From assembly GCA_965278995.1 (NCBI GenBank), contig OZ257136.1:62001-126000 (forward strand): a stretch of DNA of 64,000 nucleotides, in the 5' to 3' direction. Positions 21,161 through 30,751 of this stretch are shown here, one piece after another. The position numbers and the translations under genes were made by a program. This stretch comes from JADJYF01 sp965278995 (lineage in GTDB: Bacteria; Pseudomonadota; Gammaproteobacteria; Ga0077536). The notes beneath the pieces were generated by a model. The model was not told where the DNA came from and did not search any database. It saw only the letters and a program-made list of their open reading frames with translations. Numbering within the stretch: the stretch's first letter is position 1; every line of letters begins with the position of its first letter.

Positions 21161-23213
21161 GTCTACGAAAACGAAGAACTTGTCCACCAATGACGTGGAA
21201 GCGAGCGGCTCCGACGTGGCAGACGAGCCAGCCGAATCAGGTGACCTCGACGAAGGGAAAATATTCGACTACATCACTGGCGCTCCGCTGAAGGACAGTG
21301 ACAAAGAGAGGGTTCGCCAGCGCATAGCGCGAGCCATCATCCATGAGTACGGCATCGCCGCCGAAGACATGGAGCCCGACTTCAAGGTCAAGGTCGGTGG
21401 CAAGAACCGCAAGTTGGACATTGCGGTGTTCAAGCCTGGCACCGAACACGTGGCCGACAACATGTACCGCGCGGTCATCGTCGAGAAGGAGCCGAAGGTC
21501 GGCACCAAGGGCGCCTATCGCATGCGCGACCCCGACGAGGCGCGGAAGGAGTTCGATGTTCTCGAAGCGGCGATGGCCGAGGTCGAGAACTGCAAGTACG
21601 GCCTATGGACGAATGGATTGGAGTTCTTCTTCTTTCAGAAGGAGATCACGCGTTTCGACACCAAGTTCCGGCCCATCGGCGATTGGCCTATGGGCGACGA
21701 TACCATCGGCACCCGCGAGGCAGCATCACTTGCGCGGATGCGTCGGGCAGACCCCGTCATGCTGCGCATCGCGTTCCGTCGTTGCCACAACTACATCCAT
21801 GGCAACGAAGGCATGCCCAAGGATGCAGCGTTCTGGCAGTTCCTCTACCTCATCTTTTGCAAGATGTATGACGAGCGCCGCGTCGGCGAGCATCGTGATT
21901 TCTGGGCCGGCCCGTACGAACCGTTCGACCCGGCTGGACAGAAGGAAATTCGTCGTCGCATCCAGCCATTGTTTGACGCGGTGAAGCGGGCCTACCCGGC
22001 TCTTTTCAAGGGCAACGAAGAGATCACCCTCTCAGACCGCGCACTGGCGTTCATCGTGTCCGAGTTGTCGCGCTACGACTTCGCACGTACCGACGTAGAC
22101 GCAAAGGGTGCGGCCTACCAAGAAATTGTTGGTACCAACCTGCGCGGCGATCGGGGTCAGTACTTCACACCTCGCGGTGCCATCCGGCTTGTGATCCAGA
22201 TGCTGGCCCCGCAGGAAAACGAGCGGATGCTCGACTTGGCCTGTGGAACCGGTGGTTTCCTGGTGGAAGTGTTGAACTACATCAACAAAGTCTTCCACGC
22301 TGAAAAGCGAGTGGCGGTTGGTGACGAGAATACCGAAGAGTTCATCTCCATCCGTGATCGCCTTGCCAACTACGCTGCGAAGAACCTTTTCGGCGCAGAC
22401 TTTGATCCCTTCCTGGTTCGCGCCGCGCAGATGAATGTGATGATGGCGGGCAACTCGCTCGGGCACATGTACCACATGAACTCGCTCGAGTTTCCGGTCG
22501 GGCACCTGCCCGGCGTCAAGCCTGCGTACGATGAAATTCCGCTCGGCTCGATCGACGTGATCGCGACCAATCCGCCTTTTGGTTCTGACATCCCCGTTAC
22601 TGAGCGAACGATTCTAGAGCAGTACCAGCTAGCACGCCGATGGGACCGGCAAGGCACTGACTTCGTAATGACGCAGAACATCAAGTCCTCTGTTTCGCCC
22701 GAAATCCTGTTCATCGAGCGCTGTATCCAATGGCTCAAGCCCGGTGGGCGGCTGGGAATCGTCTTGCCCGATGGCATCCTGGGCAACCCAGGCGATGAGT
22801 ACATCCGCTACTGGATTCTTCGTCATTGCTGGGTCCTGGCCAGCATTGACCTTCCGGTCGAGTCCTTCATCGTGGAGGCGAACGTCAACATCCTGACCAG
22901 CCTGCTGTTCCTGAAGAAGAAGCCGCTTGAAGTGATCCAGGCGGAAGACTTAGGAAGCAAGAAGGACTACCCCGTGTTCATGGCAGTCGCCGAGAAGGTT
23001 GGATTCGACCGTCGCGGCAACACGCTTTACAAGAGGCATCCAGATGGTGAAGAAATCCTCGTGGATGTGAGTCACAAAGAGAAGGTACGAATCGGCGGCA
23101 AGATGCACGTTCGCATCCTGCAACGCAAAGAGCGAATCCTGGATGACGACTTGCCGGCGATCGCGAAAGCTTATGCTGAGTTTCGCGCGTTGCATCCGGA
23201 GCCCAGCAAATGA
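21153..23213 (+). CDS. mad2: MADS DNA methyltransferase MAD2 (type I N6-adenine class)
   Basis: The 686-residue protein has an HsdM-like methylase: an HsdM N-terminal helical part, QYFTPRGAIRLVIQML, the SAM-binding motif LDLACGTGGFLVEVL (about residue 360) and the catalytic NPPF (VIATNPPFGSD, about residue 470). Residues 45-150 resemble the N-terminal nuclease-like domain of type I R subunits (KLDIAVFKPG, RAVIVEKEPK), but the expected E-x-K reads E-K-E, so it may be inactive. In MADS, MAD2 marks host DNA as self. The start at 21153 is inside the mad1 end and the stop overlaps mad3 (ATGA). Confidence 0.9.
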   Translation: MARSTKTKNLSTNDVEASGSDVADEPAESGDLDEGKIFDYITGAPLKDSDKERVRQRIARAIIHEYGIAAEDMEPDFKVKVGGKNRKLDIAVFKPGTEHVADNMYRAVIVEKEPKVGTKGAYRMRDPDEARKEFDVLEAAMAEVENCKYGLWTNGLEFFFFQKEITRFDTKFRPIGDWPMGDDTIGTREAASLARMRRADPVMLRIAFRRCHNYIHGNEGMPKDAAFWQFLYLIFCKMYDERRVGEHRDFWAGPYEPFDPAGQKEIRRRIQPLFDAVKRAYPALFKGNEEITLSDRALAFIVSELSRYDFARTDVDAKGAAYQEIVGTNLRGDRGQYFTPRGAIRLVIQMLAPQENERMLDLACGTGGFLVEVLNYINKVFHAEKRVAVGDENTEEFISIRDRLANYAAKNLFGADFDPFLVRAAQMNVMMAGNSLGHMYHMNSLEFPVGHLPGVKPAYDEIPLGSIDVIATNPPFGSDIPVTERTILEQYQLARRWDRQGTDFVMTQNIKSSVSPEILFIERCIQWLKPGGRLGIVLPDGILGNPGDEYIRYWILRHCWVLASIDLPVESFIVEANVNILTSLLFLKKKPLEVIQAEDLGSKKDYPVFMAVAEKVGFDRRGNTLYKRHPDGEEILVDVSHKEKVRIGGKMHVRILQRKERILDDDLPAIAKAYAEFRALHPEPSK

Positions 23214-24559
23214 TCACGCGCCTTGAAGCCTCTCGCTATCGCTGCTTCGAGCGTCTCGGCGTCGACGTTGGAGCCTTTCGGGTGCTCGTGGGTGCGAACG
23301 GGTCGGGCAAGACGACGTTGCTTGACCTGCCTGGCCTGCTAGGCGACCTGCTCCACGCCAGCAACATCGCTTCTGCGTTCATGGACCGGCGCCCTGACTT
23401 GCCACCGCGCGCAGGCAGCTTGAACGAACTGGTCTTTGCTGGGCGAGGCGACGACTTTTCGCTGGCGGTCGAAGCCCGCCTTCCCGATGTCGTGCAGACC
23501 AAAGTTCTGGAAGGCATGTTTATGAGGCTTCGAACCGAGAAATCGCGTCTCGCATTCCAAGAAGATCGAAGACGTTGGCCTACGCACATTCGCTACGAAA
23601 TCGGTCTTCGAATTTCCGACGAGCGAGAACTGCACGTCATTAACGAGTATTTGTTCGTCTTCCCCGAAGGCTCCGGCCCTGACCGCCGGCTGGGTGGGTT
23701 TCATGGTGTCTCTGCCGAAAGCAACAAGCATTGGCGATTGATCCTGGAGCGCGAGTTCGGACACGAAGCCAGCTTCACCCCTGAGGTGCCCGTCGGTGGA
23801 AGCAAGGCACGAGCCGCCAAGGCAGGTTTGCCACCAACGCTGCTGGCGATGCCGCGCGTGATCTTTGAGACGGAGGCCGAATACCCGGCCGCGCGCTGGC
23901 TGCACGGTCTTCTCACTGCGGATGCGGTGTTTTTGGAGCCCAACTGGTCAGCCATGCGGCTAGCCAGCCCCCCTGGCCTTCCGAAGACGATCACCGCAAA
24001 CGGCCGAAACACGCCGTGGCTTGCGCTGGACCTTAAACGAGACGGTGCCTCGGAGGCGACCCCGGTCGACTACCGCAGCGAGCGCTACGGCGACTGGATT
24101 TCGCATGTCCAGACGGCACTGCCGCAGGTTGTAGACATTGACGTGCGTGAGCGCGAAGACGACCACCATGCCTATTTCGTCGTTAGCTACCGAGGCGACT
24201 TCAAAGTGCCCTCCGCCGGGCTTTCGGACGGTACTCTGCGCATCCTGACACTCACGTTGCTGCCCTACCTAAACAAACACCCCTCCATCCTCGTGACCGA
24301 GGAACCAGAAAACGGCATCCACCCGAGAGCGATCGAAGCGGTACTCCAGTCCCTTTCGTCGATGTACGACAGCCAGGTCTGGGTGTCATCACATTCGCCG
24401 GTCGTGCTGGCCAGGGCTAAGCTGGATGAGCTGCTTTGCGCGAGAGTCGAAGACCAGGGGGGTGTCGAGATGGTTGCAGGACCAGATCACCCGCGACTGC
24501 AAGAGTGGCGCGGCGGTATCGACCTGGGCAGCCTGTTTGCTGCAGGTGTGTTGGGATGA
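23210..24559 (+). CDS. mad3: MADS AAA-family ATPase MAD3
   Basis: The 449-residue protein has an SMC/OLD-type ABC ATPase fold: Walker A LVGANGSGKTTLL (about residues 26-38), a long insert, the signature-like SAGLSDGTLRILTLTLLPYL, Walker B ILVTEEPENGIHP and the sensor VSSHSPVVL. ATPases like this pair with Toprim or nuclease partners in OLD, Gabija and Septu-type systems. Here it overlaps mad2 and mad4 by four bases and is the third gene of the MADS array. Confidence 0.9.
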   Translation: MITRLEASRYRCFERLGVDVGAFRVLVGANGSGKTTLLDLPGLLGDLLHASNIASAFMDRRPDLPPRAGSLNELVFAGRGDDFSLAVEARLPDVVQTKVLEGMFMRLRTEKSRLAFQEDRRRWPTHIRYEIGLRISDERELHVINEYLFVFPEGSGPDRRLGGFHGVSAESNKHWRLILEREFGHEASFTPEVPVGGSKARAAKAGLPPTLLAMPRVIFETEAEYPAARWLHGLLTADAVFLEPNWSAMRLASPPGLPKTITANGRNTPWLALDLKRDGASEATPVDYRSERYGDWISHVQTALPQVVDIDVREREDDHHAYFVVSYRGDFKVPSAGLSDGTLRILTLTLLPYLNKHPSILVTEEPENGIHPRAIEAVLQSLSSMYDSQVWVSSHSPVVLARAKLDELLCARVEDQGGVEMVAGPDHPRLQEWRGGIDLGSLFAAGVLG

Positions 24560-25212
24560 TGGCCAAACGACCCTGCGTCATTTTGGTTGCGGATAGCAAC
24601 ATGGCAGCTATCTTTCGCGGCTACTTCAAGCGCGAACGGTGGCACCTGAGCGTTGGGTGTGCGCCCTTCGTCATCGATACAAGTGTCGGTGGCGACCTGA
24701 TCGTTGACGAAGGAGGCAATGACCCCGGTGTCTATACAAAGGGGCACGAACTGCTTCGCCCGTATCAATGGAGTCACGAGCGCGCACTGGTTGTGCTGGA
24801 CTGTGAATGGAACGGGTCGCCTGGAAAAGCAGCCATCGTCGAGCACGTCGCAGCGAATCTGGTTGATAGTGGCTGGGACGCAAATGATTTCAAGGTGATC
24901 GCGATCGACCCAGAGCTCGAGAACTGGCTGTGGCAGGACAAGCCCCAGGTCGCCGATGTCCTGCGGTATCGAGGCGGAACGCCGCTGCGGCAGTACCTGG
25001 CCGATCATGGCTGGTGGCCACAAGGTGCAGATAAACCTCCGCGCCCGAAGGAGGCGGCCGAATGGGTGCTTCGGCAAACCAGGCAGCCACGTTCGTCATC
25101 AATCTATCAAAGGCTAGCCGAGCGCATCTCGATTCGAGGATGTACTGATGCCGCATTTGCGGACTTGCACGCCGCGTTGCAGACATGGTTCCCTGGAGAG
25201 CAGGCCACATGA
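24556..25212 (+). CDS. mad4: MADS protein MAD4
   Basis: This 218-residue protein has no widely named domain. ILVADSNMAAIFRGYFKRE near the start, ALVVLDCEWNGSPGK in the middle and KVIAIDPELENWLW after it resemble the spaced acidic motifs of Toprim-like/DUF4276 proteins, which often follow ABC ATPases such as the MAD3 gene before it. The ATG at 24556 overlaps the mad3 stop; a second ATG follows directly. The Toprim-like reading is inference; assignment to MADS rests on position and order. Confidence 0.8.
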   Translation: MMAKRPCVILVADSNMAAIFRGYFKRERWHLSVGCAPFVIDTSVGGDLIVDEGGNDPGVYTKGHELLRPYQWSHERALVVLDCEWNGSPGKAAIVEHVAANLVDSGWDANDFKVIAIDPELENWLWQDKPQVADVLRYRGGTPLRQYLADHGWWPQGADKPPRPKEAAEWVLRQTRQPRSSSIYQRLAERISIRGCTDAAFADLHAALQTWFPGEQAT

Positions 25213-26615
25213 CATTTGCAGCTTTCAGCAACGCCAGGGTTGTGCGCTCCAGTTGGCTAGACGAGGGTGGCCGGAGGCTTGACTGCAACCCGTACATGTC
25301 TGGTGCGCTGGAGGCTCGAGACAAACTCATCAGGCTCGAGGCCAGGAAGGATTCACTGAAGAATCTGACAGCTGGCCACGCTGGCGGGATTTACAACGGC
25401 CCAATGTTCAAGCGGAACTACGTGAATTCACCTTCCCATGGGGTGCCCTTCATCACTAGTGGAACCATGCTGTTGTCTGATCTAGGCACTCTCCCATTGT
25501 TGAGGCGGAGAGATGCGGAGTCCGCGCGACTGTCATACCTTCGCCTACATACTGGGACAACCATGATCTCGTGCTCTGGAACCATCGGCAGGATGTCCTA
25601 TGTGCGCCCAGACATGGAAGGGATGTGGTCCTCTCAGGACGTGCTGAAGGTTGTCCCTAACGAGGCGGCAATCCCGCCTGGCTACGTCTATGCATTCTTG
25701 TCCAGCAAGTACGGCGTACCGCTCGTAACCTCAGGCACGTATGGCGCCATCATCCAGCACATCGAGCCCGAGCACATTTCTAGCCTTCCCGTTCCAAGAT
25801 TCGACAATCAGTTCGAACTGCGCATCTCCTCGCTCATTGAAAGGGCTGCAATTCTTCGTTCCAATGCATCGGCCGAGAGAAGGCGCGCTCTTTCTCTTCT
25901 TGAGCAGGCAATTGGCTGGACAACGCCGGGGTCGCGCTCACTGGTGAACACGGTTCCCGCTTCCAGTACAGCTAGGCGGATGGATGCGTTCCACCATTCG
26001 TCTGGCGTGCGAGCCGGGAGGGCCGCGCTTTCCAGTGCCGAAAGCGAGCGTCTTGGAGATCTGGTCCAGAACGTCTATGAGCCGAACCGGGGAGCGCGCC
26101 TCAAGGTGACTGATTCGGCATATGGCGTGCCCTTCCTTTCATCTTCCTCCGTCTTTGAACTCAACCCTACGGGTGAGTATCTGATCTCGCGTCTACGGAC
26201 CGCTCACATCGATTCTTTATTGCTTTCGGCGTGCGATGTCCTGCTACCACGCAGCGGTCAGATCGGGGGCATCATCGGACATGCGGTGCTGCCCCGCGCA
26301 CGCAATGTTGGTCACGCTGGCAGCGAACACCTCGTCCGGGTGCGTTGTCGGTCCGACTTGGATGCGGCCTACATATGGGCCGTCCTTGCATCCGAACCAG
26401 GGTATTTGTCGATCATCGGGACAGCTTTCGGCTCCTCTATTCCAAGCTTGGATGCGAACTTGATTGGCGAGCTTCAAGTGCCTTGGTTAGATTCAAGGGC
26501 GCGGGCAAGCATTGCATTGCTCGTTATGGATGCACTCAAAGCTCAGGATGAAGGTACAGCGCTTGAACTCGCGGCCGTAGCGATGGTGGAAGACAAGATA
26601 TCGGAAGGCGCGTGA
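25209..26615 (+). CDS. mad5: MADS type I restriction specificity-like subunit MAD5
   Basis: The 468-residue protein has two HsdS-like target-recognition halves, each ending in a helical coil. The first has SHGVPFITSGTMLL, SCSGTIGRMSYV and a coil ELRISSLIERAAILRSNASA. The second repeats the pattern with YGVPFLSSSSVFEL, LLPRSGQIGGIIGHAVL and LDANLIGELQVPWLD. Specificity subunits direct methylation or restriction to a bipartite site; in MADS this one should guide MAD2. It starts by ATGA overlap with mad4 and ends one base into mad6. Confidence 0.9.
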   Translation: MTFAAFSNARVVRSSWLDEGGRRLDCNPYMSGALEARDKLIRLEARKDSLKNLTAGHAGGIYNGPMFKRNYVNSPSHGVPFITSGTMLLSDLGTLPLLRRRDAESARLSYLRLHTGTTMISCSGTIGRMSYVRPDMEGMWSSQDVLKVVPNEAAIPPGYVYAFLSSKYGVPLVTSGTYGAIIQHIEPEHISSLPVPRFDNQFELRISSLIERAAILRSNASAERRRALSLLEQAIGWTTPGSRSLVNTVPASSTARRMDAFHHSSGVRAGRAALSSAESERLGDLVQNVYEPNRGARLKVTDSAYGVPFLSSSSVFELNPTGEYLISRLRTAHIDSLLLSACDVLLPRSGQIGGIIGHAVLPRARNVGHAGSEHLVRVRCRSDLDAAYIWAVLASEPGYLSIIGTAFGSSIPSLDANLIGELQVPWLDSRARASIALLVMDALKAQDEGTALELAAVAMVEDKISEGA

Positions 26616-29600
26616 TGGCGAAGTTGATTCCGATCGGTCAGCCAGTCAACGACGCCGAGCGCGCCGCAATCGCGCACCTACGGGATTATTTGCCGGACAG
26701 TTTCACCCTACTCCACAACTTCGAAATAGAGCGGCACGGAGAGCGTTTCGAAATTGACATTGCCCTGCTTGCCCCGCATGCCCTGTACCTAGTCGATGTC
26801 AAAGGCACGCGTGGCCTGATCGACGTGCACGGGGCGAGGTGGTACCCCGAGGGTCGGCAGCCGTATCCGTCCCCTCTTGCCAAACTCCGCGGCCATGCCA
26901 AAGCCGTCAAAGGCATCATCGCATCAGCCCATCCGGGTCGGCCCGAATTAGATGGCATCTATGTCGCTGCAGTGGTGCTACTCACAGCACCCGACGCGCA
27001 CTTGGTCGATCCCGCCGACACTGATGCGAAGAGTGTCGTAACGCTGAAAGACGCGGAGCGATTCTTCAAGGACTCGACTGGCATCCCTTCTGGACGCAAC
27101 AAGAGCATTGGTGGATTCCACGCGTTGATTCGGCACGCGTTGAACCTGAAGGCCAAACCAACTAGCGGTCGACCGGTCTATGGTCACTGGCAGGTTGTCG
27201 AGCGATTGGGCGCTACCGACTACTACACCGAGTCTCGTGCGCAGAACACTTTCGCCGGCGGTACAGCACGGGTGCGCGTCTACAAAGCAGATCCGTACCA
27301 GCCAGAGCCGCAACGTGTCGCAGAAGCAAACCGCATTCAGAACGCCTACAAGGCGCTGGCCGAATTGCCCTTGCACCCGAACATCGTGTCGGCGCGAGAC
27401 TTGTTTGAAGCTGAAGACGAGCAAGCGTATGTCTTGATCCTCGACGACGCGCCGGGGCAGGCGCTCACCGTCCACATGGCACGCCCCCAGATGGCGCTGA
27501 CCATCGACCAGAAATGGCGCGTGGCCAAGGACGTTTTGGCCGCCTTGAGCCATGCGCATCGCAAAGGTGTCCTTCACCGCAACCTGACACCGAGCGCGCT
27601 CATCGTCGGGCAAGACGGCGCGACGCGACTGACCGACTTCGACTTCGCCAAGCCTGCGCGCGACCCTTCGATGACGATTGCCGCCGACATTGTTGACCTG
27701 GTGGAAGCCGCTTACGTGGCGCCGGAGGCTTATCTCGAGCCCAGCGCTGCGGTGGCGGCGTCGGACATCTTTTCCGCCGGGCTAATCCTGTACGAACTGT
27801 TCACGGGCGAAAAGCCATTTAACGGTAGTCCTGAAACCGCTTGGGACGCGGGCGGAATATTCCCTGCGGCACCATCAGCCCTGGAGTCCGGGCTGACGAC
27901 AGCGGTTGACGTGTGGCTCCAAAACCTTTGCGCATTTGACGCCGACAAGCGTCCGACCGCTGAGCACGCGCTCTTGTCGCTTGCCGAACTGCTCGCCCCA
28001 TCGCCTGCACGGTCGAGTCCGGGCGCTACCCCCGATTCGCAGCCGAGCGAATTTGACGAGCCCGAGCTGGACTATCTCAACTTGGCCCAAGGACACGCGC
28101 TCACGCACAAGTTCATCGTCGAGAAGAAGCTTGGCCAGGGTACGTTCGGCGTCGTCTACAAAGTGATCGACACCCTGGGCGATGTGGCGCGCGCTGTGAA
28201 GCTGGTCGTCAGTGATCGGCATTCCACGCTTGATCGGCTGAAGAAAGAGTACCGGCACCTCGTTCAGATTCCGGACCACCCGAACGTGGTTCGTGTGCTT
28301 GATGCCGATGTGCTGCCGGGTCCGCAGGGTACGCAGGTTCCCTTCATGGTTTTTGAGTATATAGAGGGTTCAGATGTCGGAGACATGATTCAGCAGCGAT
28401 TGCTGGCGCCAGAAGATGCGCTGGAGCTTGGGAAGCAGGTTATCGAGGGATTGGTTCACCTGCACCACCAGGGCTTCCATCACTGCGATATCAAGCCACG
28501 CAATCTGCTCTGGACGCAGAAAGGCGCAAAGATCATCGACTTCAATGTGTCGGTGAGGTCAGACGACCGCGAATCGCGCGGCGGCGGCTCCAGGAGGTAC
28601 CTGCCACCCGACTTCGATCCAGAGATCATTGCCCACAACGGCGACCGAGCCGACCGGGACGTCTACGCGCTTGGGCTGACGCTCTATGAGGCGCTGACGG
28701 GTCGATACCCGTGGGACAACACTTCGCCACCGATCACGGTGGCTCCAGACCCGCGCGAGCTTTCTGGATTCTCAGATTTGTCGCCTGAGTTCGTGGATGT
28801 AGTGATGCGCGCGATCGCACCCAAGCGAGGCGATCGTTGGCACTCGGCGCTGGACATGCGTACCGCGCTGGCCGATGTTCATCAGGCTAGGCGACCAGTC
28901 ACACTCTTCGTGAGCGCCGAGGCCGTGGCGACGGCCTTGGCCGCCGGCAAGCCAGCGTTGATGAAGTCGGCACCCAACACCAACGCATTCGTGACCCACC
29001 TGCTGTCGCTCTACAGTCAAAGCGCTAAGAGCAACTCTGGAACACGGGGTATGGATGCATGGGGGGAGGCGGTCTATGTCGATACTGACCTTGACCGCAA
29101 GCTGCTCCCAGCTGTGCTTGCCGGCGAATTCAGGCTCGTCTTGATCACCGGAAATGCGGGTGACGGCAAGACGGCATTCCTGCAGCACTTGGAACGCCAA
29201 GTCGAACACCAAGGCGGAACGGTGGACCGAAGCCTGCCAAACGGCAGCGCCTTGACGCTGGGGCAGCGCCGATTCCTCATCAACTACGACGGCAGCCAGG
29301 ATGAGGGTGCTAAGGGCAACGATCTCGTACTCAGCGAGTTCTTGTCGCCGTTCGTAGGTGCCATACCGGAGGCGTGGCAACCGGTGGAGACGCGTCTGAT
29401 CGCCATCAACGAAGGGCGCTTGGTCGACTTTCTGGCATCGAACAGGGCGGATTTTCCGGGGCTCACCGCCCTGGTGCAACAAGGCCTGGCCGCGGGCGAC
29501 GCCAATCATCGCGTAGCTGTCATCAACCTCAACCTGCGCAGCGTTGTTGCCAACTCAACGGATGGGTCAATCCTCGAGCGATCGATCAAGCGAATGACGC

Positions 29601-30751
29601 TGGCCGATCACTGGGCGGCCTGCGATCTCTGCGACATCAAGGACAAGTGCTACGCCGTGCACAACGCGCGCAGTTTTCAAGACGAGACTGCCGGCCCCCG
29701 GCTCGTCGAGCGCCTGCAGATGATTTACACGATGACGCACCTGCGAGGGCGTCTGCACATCACGATGCGCGACCTGCGGTCGGCGTTGTCCTTCATGCTG
29801 ATCAGCAACCGCGACTGTGGGGACATTCACGCCCTGTATGCGCAAGCTGACCGCGAAGCGATTGTTAGGAGTTTCTACTTCAACAGCTGGATGGGAGGAG
29901 GCCAGCCGAACACCGATCGGCTGCTGTCGTTGCTCGCTGAGATAGATGTTGGCCGACAGGAGGATCCTCGCTTCGACCGTGGCCTGGACTTTGTTCAGCC
30001 CGATGACCGAATGCTGTTCCGGTTTGATCGGCGCCCGGGCTACGACTTCAAGGTGCTACAAGGGCTCTTTGAAGACCTTCCGCGGGGCGCGGGAGTCAGT
30101 ACCGTCCGCATCAGGGCCATGCGACACCGCGACTACGTTGCGATGACCCGCCGCAAGCAGTTTTTCGAACGCCGCGATGGAACGTGGGAGCGGATGCTGC
30201 CCTATCGGTCGGCCAAACAGATGGTTGACATCGTCAAGGGCACCGAGTCCGTCGACGGCCTGATTACGAAGCTGCTAAACGCCATCAACCGAGGTGAAGG
30301 ATTGCAGCGGTCGGAAAGGCTAGGTGCCAACCTGGCGCTGCAGCTCCGACATGTCGAGAACGGCACGGTTCGCAGCTACCGGCTGTTCCCAGCTGAAGGA
30401 TTCGAACTTCAAGTTGAGGATTTCGCCCGGCAGGCGCGCTTCGTGGAGCACTTGCCTACAGGCCTGAGGCTCCGCTTTCGGCCGGCGGGCGCGAACACGA
30501 TCAACAGCGACCTGGCCATCAATCTCGATGTGTTTGAGATGCTCGTCCGCCTGAACGAGGGCTATCGACCAAGCGTCGAGGAGATGCAGGGGTTCTACCT
30601 GTGCCTTGGCGTCTTTAAGAACAGTCTCAATGCCCAACCGTACCGAGAAATCTTGCTGACAACCAGCGGCCACGACTTCTACCGAGTCGCGCGGCAAGAC
30701 GACGGCCGCATAGAAATGCGGCTGGCTCAAGGCGAAGAGGAGAAGGTCTGA
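26615..30751 (+). CDS. mad6: MADS protein kinase MAD6 (NERD, pseudokinase, kinase, P-loop)
   Basis: This 1378-residue protein is multidomain. An N-terminal NERD nuclease-like domain spans about residues 20-130 (FEIDIALLAPHALYLVDVKG). A first kinase-like domain (about 188-440) is degenerate: the catalytic loop reads HRNLTPSALIV, losing Asp, Lys and Asn of HRDxKxxxN. A second kinase domain (about 497-770) keeps GQGTFGVVYK, ARAVKLV, HHCDIKPRNLLW and IIDFNVSVR and is likely active. A P-loop (ITGNAGDGKTAF, about residue 845) and a Cys-rich patch (CDLCDIKDKC) follow in the ATPase-like C-terminal half. In MADS it is the kinase component. A GTG at 26612 is an alternative start. Confidence 0.9.
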   Translation: MAKLIPIGQPVNDAERAAIAHLRDYLPDSFTLLHNFEIERHGERFEIDIALLAPHALYLVDVKGTRGLIDVHGARWYPEGRQPYPSPLAKLRGHAKAVKGIIASAHPGRPELDGIYVAAVVLLTAPDAHLVDPADTDAKSVVTLKDAERFFKDSTGIPSGRNKSIGGFHALIRHALNLKAKPTSGRPVYGHWQVVERLGATDYYTESRAQNTFAGGTARVRVYKADPYQPEPQRVAEANRIQNAYKALAELPLHPNIVSARDLFEAEDEQAYVLILDDAPGQALTVHMARPQMALTIDQKWRVAKDVLAALSHAHRKGVLHRNLTPSALIVGQDGATRLTDFDFAKPARDPSMTIAADIVDLVEAAYVAPEAYLEPSAAVAASDIFSAGLILYELFTGEKPFNGSPETAWDAGGIFPAAPSALESGLTTAVDVWLQNLCAFDADKRPTAEHALLSLAELLAPSPARSSPGATPDSQPSEFDEPELDYLNLAQGHALTHKFIVEKKLGQGTFGVVYKVIDTLGDVARAVKLVVSDRHSTLDRLKKEYRHLVQIPDHPNVVRVLDADVLPGPQGTQVPFMVFEYIEGSDVGDMIQQRLLAPEDALELGKQVIEGLVHLHHQGFHHCDIKPRNLLWTQKGAKIIDFNVSVRSDDRESRGGGSRRYLPPDFDPEIIAHNGDRADRDVYALGLTLYEALTGRYPWDNTSPPITVAPDPRELSGFSDLSPEFVDVVMRAIAPKRGDRWHSALDMRTALADVHQARRPVTLFVSAEAVATALAAGKPALMKSAPNTNAFVTHLLSLYSQSAKSNSGTRGMDAWGEAVYVDTDLDRKLLPAVLAGEFRLVLITGNAGDGKTAFLQHLERQVEHQGGTVDRSLPNGSALTLGQRRFLINYDGSQDEGAKGNDLVLSEFLSPFVGAIPEAWQPVETRLIAINEGRLVDFLASNRADFPGLTALVQQGLAAGDANHRVAVINLNLRSVVANSTDGSILERSIKRMTLADHWAACDLCDIKDKCYAVHNARSFQDETAGPRLVERLQMIYTMTHLRGRLHITMRDLRSALSFMLISNRDCGDIHALYAQADREAIVRSFYFNSWMGGGQPNTDRLLSLLAEIDVGRQEDPRFDRGLDFVQPDDRMLFRFDRRPGYDFKVLQGLFEDLPRGAGVSTVRIRAMRHRDYVAMTRRKQFFERRDGTWERMLPYRSAKQMVDIVKGTESVDGLITKLLNAINRGEGLQRSERLGANLALQLRHVENGTVRSYRLFPAEGFELQVEDFARQARFVEHLPTGLRLRFRPAGANTINSDLAINLDVFEMLVRLNEGYRPSVEEMQGFYLCLGVFKNSLNAQPYREILLTTSGHDFYRVARQDDGRIEMRLAQGEEEKV

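Noticed and set aside
21343..21984. A 213-codon Ser/Arg-rich frame inside mad2
   Set aside because: Low-complexity shadow of the methylase gene in another frame.
28772..29509. A 245-codon minus-strand frame inside mad6
   Set aside because: Antisense shadow of the ATPase-like part of MAD6; composition is not protein-like.
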